From a bacterium (GTDB taxonomy: Bacteria; UBA9089; JASEGY01): a DNA stretch of 5,739 bases. Each line of letters starts with the position of its first letter. The stretch's first letter is position 1. Position numbers and translations under genes: made by a program. Location: positions 1-5,739 of the forward strand of contig JASEGY010000252.1 in NCBI GenBank assembly GCA_030019105.1, written 5' to 3'. The notes under the pieces were generated by a model. The model was given only the letters and a program-made list of their open reading frames with translations, was not told the DNA's origin and did no database searches. Positions 1-5,657 of the stretch are shown here, in pieces.

Positions 1-177
1 CGCAATCGTAACATTCTCGCGGACAACGCAAATGTTGCGGGGTAATAGTATAACGGCCGTTACGGGGCCGGTATGCACAACGACGAGCGTAGACATCCAA
101 ATACAAGGAAAGTCGTCCGGCAGACCATATATGAACGTTTCGTAATCGGCGATAGACGATAGTGGTTGGGTAGACAT
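1..177 (-). CDS. Partial TumE/DUF6516-like putative toxin (5' end only)
   Basis: The gene starts at an ATG at 177 and stays open for 59 codons to the left edge, so only the N-terminus is seen. The start is placed 1 nt after the stop of the antitoxin-like gene (TGAcATG), which suggests translational coupling; no good ribosome binding site of its own is visible. The protein begins MSTQPLSSIADYETFIYGLP and continues with a beta-rich segment containing STLVVVHTGPVTAVILLPRN. This combination (a 'Y..F...LP' helix followed by a 'STLV....G' strand) is what I remember of the N-terminus of DUF6516 proteins, annotated as TumE-family toxins. Family members are about 100 to 140 residues and are usually encoded directly after a small helical antitoxin, as here. 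The characteristic His-rich C-terminal part lies outside the window, so family membership, toxicity and integrity are unproven. Confidence 0.6.
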   Translation of the reverse strand, partial: MSTQPLSSIADYETFIYGLPDDFPCIWMSTLVVVHTGPVTAVILLPRNICVVRENVTIA

Positions 178-178
178 G

Positions 179-454
179 TCAGACAGGGAGTGGCATCTTA
201 TTCAAGGCGGCCAACACAGGCTCTACCTGTTGTTGGAGTAGTTGCCGGTACTCTGTTTCGCGGGTCTGGAGGATTTCGTACAGCCCAAGCCACTCGATCA
301 GATCTAACCGCTGTTCGATTTTGTCTTCTTTTGCCAGACGGTAGAACTCACTCGAACGCAGGCGGTATTTGCACTCGAACTCGCGCAAACGATTTTCAAT
401 GCCCTGCATATCCAGAACCAAGAGGTTCAAATCCTTATTCCGCTTGTTCATCAT
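179..454 (-). CDS. Small helical antitoxin-like protein (TumA-like partner)
   Basis: This 91-residue, charged, almost wholly alpha-helical protein has no membrane segment or signal peptide. The core at about residues 18-62 (an EN+LREFE-KY stretch, then SSEFYRLAK and a DLIEWLGLYEIL segment) resembles small proteins encoded immediately before TumE/DUF6516 toxins, where a 'KYG..S.EFY....G......D..EW..LYE' pattern recurs. Its likely role is to bind and neutralise the product of the next gene, which starts 1 nt downstream. No helix-turn-helix or ribbon-helix-helix is obvious, so whether it also represses its promoter is unclear. The start is ATGATG; AAGGA precedes the second ATG by about 7 nt, so translation may begin at residue 2. 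The first ATG overlaps the stop of a 24-codon upstream ORF (ATGA), suggesting coupling. Family assignment is from remembered patterns. Confidence 0.65.
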   Translation of the reverse strand: MMNKRNKDLNLLVLDMQGIENRLREFECKYRLRSSEFYRLAKEDKIEQRLDLIEWLGLYEILQTRETEYRQLLQQQVEPVLAALNKMPLPV

Positions 455-525
455 TTTATCCTTTCCCGATGATTATCTTCAACAAAGGCCCGCCAGTTGC
501 TGGCATCCCCTTTCCTTTCGCCCAT
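451..525 (-). CDS. 24-codon leader ORF upstream of the antitoxin-like gene
   Basis: A short ORF opens at ATG 525 and ends with TGA at 453-451. It begins MGERKGDASNW, continues RAFVEDNHRERIK, and is hydrophilic and charged. Three things support real translation: a near-consensus AGGAGGG sits 5 to 6 nt before the ATG, it is the first start codon after the predicted promoter, and its stop overlaps the next gene's ATG in the ATGA arrangement typical of coupled genes. It may set the translation level of the antitoxin-like gene. It could also be the remnant of a longer first gene, or produce a fused product by a -1 slip at the terminal AAA codon. I do not recognise a family, and 24 codons are too few to test by composition. 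Confidence 0.45.
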   Translation of the reverse strand: MGERKGDASNWRAFVEDNHRERIK

Positions 526-531
526 TTTTGC

Positions 532-537
532 CCTCCT
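532..537 (-). promoter_or_regulatory. Strong ribosome binding site of the leader ORF
   Basis: On the minus strand the sequence reads AGGAGG(G)CAAAA and then ATG. It is the best Shine-Dalgarno match in the window at a normal 6-nt spacing. It assigns translation initiation to the 24-codon ORF rather than to the longer downstream gene, whose own AAGGA site is weaker. Confidence 0.7.
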
Positions 538-546
538 GTGTCAAGC

Positions 547-575
547 ATATCCAAGTATATCATAAATGGACATAT
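547..575. promoter_or_regulatory. Imperfect inverted repeat around the -10 element (candidate operator)
   Basis: On the minus strand the arms are ATATGTCCA (575-567) and TGGATAT (553-547). They are complementary apart from one unpaired base and they bracket the -10 hexamer. Toxin-antitoxin promoters are commonly autoregulated through palindromes in this position. The match is short and AT-rich, so chance is a real alternative. Confidence 0.3.
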
Positions 576-582
576 TTGTCAA
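554..582 (-). promoter_or_regulatory. Sigma70-type promoter of the toxin-antitoxin-like operon
   Basis: The minus strand carries a perfect TTGACA (-35, positions 582-577), a 17-nt spacer and TATACT (-10, positions 559-554). Transcription would begin near 547, leaving a short leader before the ribosome binding site at 532-537. It lies between the stop of the N-formylglutamate-amidohydrolase-family gene and the small-gene cluster, so the latter has its own transcription unit although all genes share one strand. Confidence 0.8.
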
Positions 583-620
583 CGACTCTAAGACACCAAT
601 AGTATAACCTGGCATCAAAG

Positions 621-1322
621 TCAAGGTTCTTTGGGAAGTTCGCCTTCGCACCAGAGCCGCAGCGCCTCCAGGACACGCCGGCTCTTTTCTTCGTTTGAAA
701 GATACGGGGCGCGTGAAAGTTCGAGTTGAACCCAGGGAAGCTCCTTTGAATGGGCGCGAATAATGAAGCCCCCCTGGAAGGGGTTATTGATGGATACCGG
801 CTGTTCAAGGGTTCTCTCAAGGCATCGGGCCAGGGACTCCAGCCATTCGGCCGGGCAGGTAAAGCCGGCGTTGCTCAGACAGACAGGGGGACGCTCTTGG
901 CCGTGATCCGGACCGACAGGAGGACCCTCGGCGGCCATGGTGTGGCAGTCCACGCCGAGCCTGGCCTTCCCGGCCATCTTGGTGAGGCAGGCATGGTAGG
1001 GCCGGTGATATTTCAGGATCAGCCTCCGGATGATGTCTTCTGAGGGAAGCTCCCGGTAAACCTCTACATCCCAGCAGGTGTGGGTTTTGACCACGCCGTC
1101 TTTTCTTCGATCATCCTCGCGGCGGTTCATGTCCACGAAGGCCCGCGCTATGTCTGTGGTCACGAAAGCCGCCACCCCGGCCTCGATGGGATAATAGATG
1201 GCGGCGGCCCCCTCGTCGCCGTCGGCAATGATATCTTTTTCGCTGAGGAGGCTCAGTCGCCGGACTTCCGGCGGAATACGGCGGCCGGCGTGCGGAACAG
1301 AGACAAGGAGCGGCAGGGTCAT
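621..1322 (-). CDS. N-formylglutamate amidohydrolase family protein (FGase/HutG-like hydrolase)
   Basis: This 233-residue zinc-dependent amidohydrolase-type protein is complete for the PF05013 family. In order it shows PHAG with H11, a DGDEGA acidic segment at 34-39, RAFVDMNR at 60-67, the YHRPYH helix at 105-110, VDCHTM with D125 and H127, NPFQGGFIIRAHS at 180-192, and QLELSRAPYL at 199-208. The first PHAG-type His, the acidic residues and the DCH motif are the likely metal and catalytic residues. Family members remove formyl or related acyl groups from N-acyl-glutamate-like amides; HutG acts in histidine degradation, but no hut gene is present here. The start at 1322 was chosen because the protein then begins just before PHAG and because ATG overlaps the preceding stop (ATGA). 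The frame is open 15 codons further upstream, but that tail is Arg-rich and unlike the family. No independent ribosome binding site is evident, so expression probably depends on coupling. It is cytoplasmic; the substrate is unknown. Confidence 0.88.
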   Translation of the reverse strand: MTLPLLVSVPHAGRRIPPEVRRLSLLSEKDIIADGDEGAAAIYYPIEAGVAAFVTTDIARAFVDMNRREDDRRKDGVVKTHTCWDVEVYRELPSEDIIRRLILKYHRPYHACLTKMAGKARLGVDCHTMAAEGPPVGPDHGQERPPVCLSNAGFTCPAEWLESLARCLERTLEQPVSINNPFQGGFIIRAHSKELPWVQLELSRAPYLSNEEKSRRVLEALRLWCEGELPKEP

Positions 1323-1567
1323 GGTTTTGGCCCGCCGAGACCGCAAGCCTGGGGCTCGCACACGCACAGGGCAAAAGCGGCGCCCACGGCGGCGTCTATG
1401 GCGTTGCCGCCTTCCGAGAGGATGCGCGCCCCGGCCTCGGTAGCCCGGTAATGGGCGGTGGCAACCATCCCCTCTTTCGACGCCGCAATGCGCTGCGGTG
1501 TCGGAACGCGGGCTACCGCCGGTTCTAAAAGTTCCGTGTTCAGATCAATCTTTTTCTTTGGCTTCAT
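1319..1567 (-). pseudogene. N-terminal fragment of a second gamma-glutamyltransferase-family protein
   Basis: This 82-residue ORF contains only the first part of the GGT large subunit, including the landmarks MVATAHYRATEAG, SEGGNAIDAA and EPQACGLGG at residues 34-79. It ends PKP-stop exactly where a normal GGT continues for some 450 more residues, so the catalytic Thr and all of the small subunit are missing and it cannot have GGT activity. Aligned by eye, residues 33-79 match residues 32-78 of the large GGT-family protein at 3822-5657 at 33 of 47 positions. They share the 'TAHY' variant, which points to an old duplication. The DNA has diverged clearly, so it is not recent. The start overlaps the end of the ATP-grasp gene by 23 nt and the stop overlaps the next ATG by 4 nt. 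A retained role as a coupling ORF or a small scaffold protein is possible; decay by deletion is simpler. Confidence 0.75.
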
Positions 1568-3728
1568 TATTTTTTACCTGGGTGGCCTCTCTGGCGAGAA
1601 ATTGGGCCAGCAGCAGCGTTCTTTGAATGATGCTGCCCCTGTTGACCGCCTCCCGGGGCGTATTGATGTCCCGGGCCACAGGCCCGATGCCGCAGACCAC
1701 AGGAATTTTTGCGGGCACCAGGCCGCCCGCCGACTGCATCACACTGGACTCCCGGTTCAGCGGTATATTCCATTCATCTGCCACGGCTCCCAGGTGCTTG
1801 GCCAGCAGGAGGCTTTCCCGCCGGCCGGGCATGGGCGGGCGGTCTGATATCGTCTCCAGTTTGAGCCGGATGCCCTTTGGCCGGCCCAGGATTTCTCTTA
1901 TTCCGGCCTCGCGGTCATCCGCCCGAGTTGGATCAAAATAGCTCAGCACGAGCGTTGCCTTGATCCGGTGGGGCACCATCATCGGGAAGGCCTCCGTGCT
2001 TATGTCCACCGCAGCCAGGGCAATACGCTCTTTTCGGGATGAAAGGCCGCGGAGCAAAGAAAGCTTCTCAGCGAACCAGAGAACAACCTCCATCGCCTTA
2101 TTTTGCTGCCCGATGCGCTGGGGCTTTCCCTCCGCCACCAGGCGGTAGATCCTCCGGCCGCGGCGCTGAACCCTGATATTGTCGGGAGGACTTCCCGGCC
2201 GCAGGATGAATACCTGTTTCGCCTTTGAGGCCGCCGCCCGGATAATGTCGGCGCTGTAGCGGCAGTCCCTGCCCTCGTCCAGGTAATAGAGGACACCGAT
2301 CGGCAGCCGGTGGAGCAATTTACTGTGCCTCAGCGCCCTGAGGGTGAATTCCAGCATCACCAGCGGGGCCCGGGAGATGCCGATCCCTTCCCCGTAGAGC
2401 CATTCCGGTTCGAGGCGGAAGGCATGGCCGGGCGCATTAAGCTCCAGGGGGACGTCGATGTGGCCGATGAAAAGCGTTCCCCCGGCAAAACCCGCCCCGG
2501 TCTCCCAGGTGCATACAGACCGGCTGTCAGTCAGTGACTTCACCGGCTTCATTTTAATCTCCCGCATGCTGTCCTCGAGCCTGGAAATGGCCGTGGAGTT
2601 CCCAATCGGATCGGCTGTCCGGCTCGAAACCAGGGTCCATTCCTTCAGGCGTTTCTCCATCTGGTCGCGGCGCTGGGTAAGAAAAGTGAAGATGAGTGTT
2701 TGGGGATTATGTTCCTTCGGGCTGATATTCGGTGGAGACGGTGTCCCGAAATACCTGGCGCCGGCCACTTCGACGAGCCGGTTCAGCAGGGCCGGAAAAT
2801 CGAGGCCCACATGCTCTGCGGCGATGACGTAGGAGCCGTGTTCACCCAGGCTCGGCAGGCTGTTGATCTCAAGAATGAACAGGTTGCCTGCCGGGTCCAG
2901 ACGCATATCCACCCGGGCCGTATCGTAGCATCCAATGGCGGTAAAGGCCAGCCGGGCAAGCTCGCGGGCTTTCTCAGCCGTTGCCTCGTCCAGCGGGGCC
3001 GGGCATAGCCATTGGATCTCCCGGCCGGATTTTCCTTTCTTGTCTTCAATAGTGTAGATGTTGGGGCCGCCCTCCCCGAAAACGATTTCGCAGGGCGGGA
3101 GAGTTTCGGGCGGGTTGTTCCCGATGAGACCCACATTGATCTCCCGGCCTTCAATGTACTCTTCTACCAGGACCGGCTGGCGGAAGGTATCGAAGATGTT
3201 CCGGGCGGCTTCCCTCAGCTCGGTCTCATCGTTGACTACCTTAATGCCCATGGAGACGGCCTCGTTCTTCGGCTTAACGATCAGGGGATAAGCCAGGCCG
3301 GGCGCCGGAAATCCCGGGGCGTCAAGGACAGTGAAGTCCGGGGTGGGAAGGCCGTGCTGGAGGAAGATCATTTTAGCCACCACCTTGTCTAAAGCCAATG
3401 AATGCGCCAGGGGACCGGAACCGATGTAGGGAATCCCCACCATTTCCAGGATGCCCGGAACATGGGTGTAGCGGGCCTGTCCCTGGATGCCGTAGGAGAG
3501 GTTGAAAACCATGCCCGGCCGCTCCCCTTTAAGCACCCCCGGCATGAACTCCTCCAGCTTGTGGATGATATCCTTGTCCCCTTCGAAGGCTTTAACCTGG
3601 TGCTTGTGCTGTTTCAACCCATCAACAATCCGCTGAATGGATTTTTTTCCGTATTTCTCTCTGTTGGGCAACCCAAACAGGTTGATCACCTTCTGGCTGT
3701 CCCGGTTGTAGATAATGGCAATTTTCAT
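1545..3728 (-). CDS. Fusion of D-Ala-D-Ala-ligase-like ATP-grasp enzyme and degenerate M20 peptidase domain
   Basis: The N-terminal half (about 1-325) is an ATP-grasp ligase of the D-Ala-D-Ala ligase type. VFNLSYG and IPYIGSG lead to ALDKVVAKM (112-120), PLIVKPKNEAVSMG (148-161) carries ATP-binding lysines and the conserved Ser, VLVEEYIEGRE follows at 186-196, and RVDMRLDPAGNLFILEIN (272-289) carries R272, D274, E287 and N289 at the Mg and phosphate positions. It should activate a carboxylate as acyl phosphate and join it to an amine. The usual Ddl N-terminal Gly-rich/Glu motif is absent, so the substrate probably differs from D-Ala. The C-terminal half (about 340-712) follows the M20 (ArgE/CPG2) fold: GHIDVP at 422-427, LYGEGIG, LDEGRD at 483-488, and a GIGPVARDINTPREAV end at 680-695. 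Several metal ligands are substituted. Ligases of this family alone are about 300-370 residues. The ribosome binding site GGAGGAG lies 10 nt before the ATG. No signal peptide is seen. Confidence 0.88.
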   Translation of the reverse strand: MKIAIIYNRDSQKVINLFGLPNREKYGKKSIQRIVDGLKQHKHQVKAFEGDKDIIHKLEEFMPGVLKGERPGMVFNLSYGIQGQARYTHVPGILEMVGIPYIGSGPLAHSLALDKVVAKMIFLQHGLPTPDFTVLDAPGFPAPGLAYPLIVKPKNEAVSMGIKVVNDETELREAARNIFDTFRQPVLVEEYIEGREINVGLIGNNPPETLPPCEIVFGEGGPNIYTIEDKKGKSGREIQWLCPAPLDEATAEKARELARLAFTAIGCYDTARVDMRLDPAGNLFILEINSLPSLGEHGSYVIAAEHVGLDFPALLNRLVEVAGARYFGTPSPPNISPKEHNPQTLIFTFLTQRRDQMEKRLKEWTLVSSRTADPIGNSTAISRLEDSMREIKMKPVKSLTDSRSVCTWETGAGFAGGTLFIGHIDVPLELNAPGHAFRLEPEWLYGEGIGISRAPLVMLEFTLRALRHSKLLHRLPIGVLYYLDEGRDCRYSADIIRAAASKAKQVFILRPGSPPDNIRVQRRGRRIYRLVAEGKPQRIGQQNKAMEVVLWFAEKLSLLRGLSSRKERIALAAVDISTEAFPMMVPHRIKATLVLSYFDPTRADDREAGIREILGRPKGIRLKLETISDRPPMPGRRESLLLAKHLGAVADEWNIPLNRESSVMQSAGGLVPAKIPVVCGIGPVARDINTPREAVNRGSIIQRTLLLAQFLAREATQVKNNEAKEKD

Positions 3729-3748
3729 TAGACCTGTTCTCCTCCGGA

Positions 3749-3775
3749 TATAGGACTTATAGGACTTATAGGACT
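3749..3775. repeat. Three tandem copies of the 9-nt unit TATAGGACT
   Basis: Three perfect, head-to-tail copies of TATAGGACT occupy most of the 93-nt gap between the GGT-family stop and the ATP-grasp start. Degenerate GGACT copies continue to about 3807 (TTGGACTAAT, TCGGACTT). The array sits just upstream of the ATP-grasp ribosome binding site (3739-3745), inside the predicted transcript. A 9-nt period fits slippage; no hairpin or terminator is formed. Confidence 0.85.
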
Positions 3776-3821
3776 TATTGAATTGATTGGACTAATGTCG
3801 GACTTCCTGTTGATCATCGTT

Positions 3822-5657
3822 TCAGCCCGTCACCTTTTTCGGTCCTCCGGCAGAGCCGTCCCGGCGGGGGTCGGCTACTCCCCAGTATTTACCCGGCTCC
3901 TGTCCGGCCAGATGCAGCCCCCCCACGGAAAAGGCCCAGTCGTGATATGGTATGAGTTCAAATTTATGTTTTTTCAGAAGCTCCAGGGCCTGCGGCTTGA
4001 ACCGGCCGGCTTCAAGGAAGACCTGCTTTTCCGGGGTGCAATGCAGGCGGGGCGCTTTTACGGCCTCAAAGGGGGATTGGCTCAACAGACGAACAATGAC
4101 CTGGAATATGCCGGAAACCATGCGCTCCGAGCCGGTTGAGCCAATGGCGTATCCGGGCCGCCCGCCCGGCTCGGGCCGCCCGGCCGGCTCGGCCCGGCCG
4201 GCCTGAAACACTATGGTCGGGCAGGCATTTGACCGGGCGATTGCCCCGGGTCTCAGAAAGTGGGGGTGCCGCCTGTTTCTCAGTTTAAACCCTTTCAGGA
4301 AGCCGTTGTACAGAAAGCCGAGATCAGGCGCGGCCGCCTTGGCGCCATAGGAACGCTCAATGGACTGGGTAAGGGCGACCACGTTGCCGAACCGGTCAAT
4401 AACATTAAGATGGGAAGTCTCGCCGCTTTCTTCCGGTTCACGCCGGATGCCCTGATCATCGTTTCGGCCACCAGAGCGCCGAAGAAACCGGATTTCTTCA
4501 AGAAACATGGTTTCTGGAAAGTCGCAATGGCCCAAACGATGGTCAAGGCTACGCCGGAGTTTCGCCGCTGTTTTCCGGGCATAGACCTTGCCGGCAAGGT
4601 CAGGCGCCTTTTCCCCTGACCGGGTAAATTCTCCCAGGTTGTATTTGCGCCGGTCCCTGCGGGCGCGCCGGATTATGGCGGCAAACAGCAGGGCCGCTTC
4701 CGGGGAGTCAGGGTCGAAATCCGGCGGGACAAGCTCTTCGAAGAGATTCAGCATCTCAATGAGAACAACGCCTCCGCCGGGCGGCGGCATGGTTGCGATT
4801 GTCCAGTCGCCAAAGGTCGAGACCACAGGCTCCCGCTCCAGTGGCCACGGTATCTCGTGAAGGTCGGCCGCCGTGATAAAACCATTATTTTTCGCCATGT
4901 CGGCCAGGATGCTCCGGCCGATCTTTCCGGTATAAAAATCCTCAAACCCGGCTTTAGCCAATCTTCTTAAGGTATTGGCCATAACCGGCTGACGAAGAAC
5001 GGTTCCGGGAACCGGCGGGTTATCCTCGCTGCCGAACAAAAAGGAGGCAGCGCTGCCTTTGCGTATCTGAGAACAATACTCTTTGAGCAGCCTGTATTGA
5101 AAAGGCGTGATAACATATCCTTCTTCCGCCAGCCTGACAGCGGGTTCAATAACCCGGGCAGGGGAGCATGTCCCGTAAGCTTTGAGCGCATAACCGAGAA
5201 CAGCCGGATTTGTCGGGACAGCCACTGACTGATACCCTGATTTTCGCACCAGACCGGCTATCTTTTCATCATTGTATTGACCGGCCTTTTCAGGGTGCTT
5301 GCGTTTAAATTCCTTTGCCAGGGATAATAGCTTCTCCGGTGTGGCCGCCAGGGGCGCCCGGCAGGGGCCTTCAAGAATAAAAGTTCTATTCCGGCCGGCA
5401 AGATAAACCATCATCATGGCCATGCCGCCCAGTCCTGAACCGGCAGGCTCAACAACTCCGAGGGCCAGCGATGAAGCCACCGCCGCATCAATCGCATTGC
5501 CGCCTTCGGAGAGAATTTCCACACCCGCTTCAGTGGCCTTGTAGTGAGCGGTTACCACTATTCCCCGGGGAGAAGTCCCTTCCCATAAGGACGCATCTTC
5601 GTGGTGGTTCTCCCACTCCGCCTGATCATAGTCCATCTTTCTAATTTCTCCCGTCAT
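3822..5657 (-). CDS. Gamma-glutamyltransferase-family Ntn hydrolase, cytoplasmic, atypical substrate pocket
   Basis: This 611-residue protein matches the GGT fold from end to end: VVTAHYKATEAG and EGGNAIDAAV at 34-60, VVEPAGSGLGG at 68-78, PPPGGGVVLIEMLN at 291-304, the nucleophile region SGETSHLNVIDRFG at 411-424, CPTIVF at 479-484, GSTGSERM at 506-513, and the family's usual ADPRRDG tail at 595-601. T414 is the expected autoprocessing nucleophile, giving subunits of about 413 and 198 residues. Residues that bind the gamma-glutamyl group in E. coli GGT look changed, so another amide or acyl substrate is likely. There is no signal peptide, unlike typical periplasmic GGTs. The chosen ATG has AGGA 7 nt upstream. 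M8 is an alternative start, and the frame is also open for 27 codons to the right edge, so a longer N-terminus cannot be excluded. It is the first gene seen of the run that continues with the ATP-grasp gene. Confidence 0.85.
   Translation of the reverse strand: MTGEIRKMDYDQAEWENHHEDASLWEGTSPRGIVVTAHYKATEAGVEILSEGGNAIDAAVASSLALGVVEPAGSGLGGMAMMMVYLAGRNRTFILEGPCRAPLAATPEKLLSLAKEFKRKHPEKAGQYNDEKIAGLVRKSGYQSVAVPTNPAVLGYALKAYGTCSPARVIEPAVRLAEEGYVITPFQYRLLKEYCSQIRKGSAASFLFGSEDNPPVPGTVLRQPVMANTLRRLAKAGFEDFYTGKIGRSILADMAKNNGFITAADLHEIPWPLEREPVVSTFGDWTIATMPPPGGGVVLIEMLNLFEELVPPDFDPDSPEAALLFAAIIRRARRDRRKYNLGEFTRSGEKAPDLAGKVYARKTAAKLRRSLDHRLGHCDFPETMFLEEIRFLRRSGGRNDDQGIRREPEESGETSHLNVIDRFGNVVALTQSIERSYGAKAAAPDLGFLYNGFLKGFKLRNRRHPHFLRPGAIARSNACPTIVFQAGRAEPAGRPEPGGRPGYAIGSTGSERMVSGIFQVIVRLLSQSPFEAVKAPRLHCTPEKQVFLEAGRFKPQALELLKKHKFELIPYHDWAFSVGGLHLAGQEPGKYWGVADPRRDGSAGGPKKVTG
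4152..4199 (-). repeat. In-frame 18-nt GC-rich tandem repeat in the GGT-family gene
   Basis: Codons 487-502 encode GRAEPA, GRPEPG and GRPG, which is 2.7 copies of an 18-nt unit made almost only of G and C. It is inserted between the CPTIVF strand and the GSTGSERM loop, where ordinary GGTs have only a short turn. Being in multiples of three it keeps the frame. It is probably a surface loop expanded by slippage. Confidence 0.75.

Noticed and set aside
166..591. Plus-strand ORF of 141 codons over the antitoxin-like gene
   Set aside because: Low-complexity Ser/Pro/Phe-rich translation with no motif. It is antisense to a better-supported gene, leader ORF and promoter.
583..620. Terminator between the hydrolase gene and the toxin-antitoxin-like promoter
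   Set aside because: No GC-rich hairpin followed by a T-run is present on the minus strand here. Read-through into the small genes is possible.
1323..1367. Longer N-terminus for the N-formylglutamate-amidohydrolase-family protein starting at 1367
   Set aside because: The extra 15 residues are Arg-rich out-of-frame GGT-fragment DNA. The family begins just before PHAG, and the ATGA overlap supports the start at 1322.
1319..1567. Frameshift joining the GGT fragment to the downstream hydrolase as one protein
   Set aside because: The hydrolase has a complete natural N-terminus at the ATGA overlap and no slippery run lies at the junction. A deletion scar or coupled ORFs explains the data better.
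2310..3392. Several plus-strand ORFs of 75 to 126 codons opposite the ATP-grasp fusion gene
   Set aside because: They are antisense shadows produced by GC-biased codons of the minus-strand gene, with no ribosome binding sites or family motifs.
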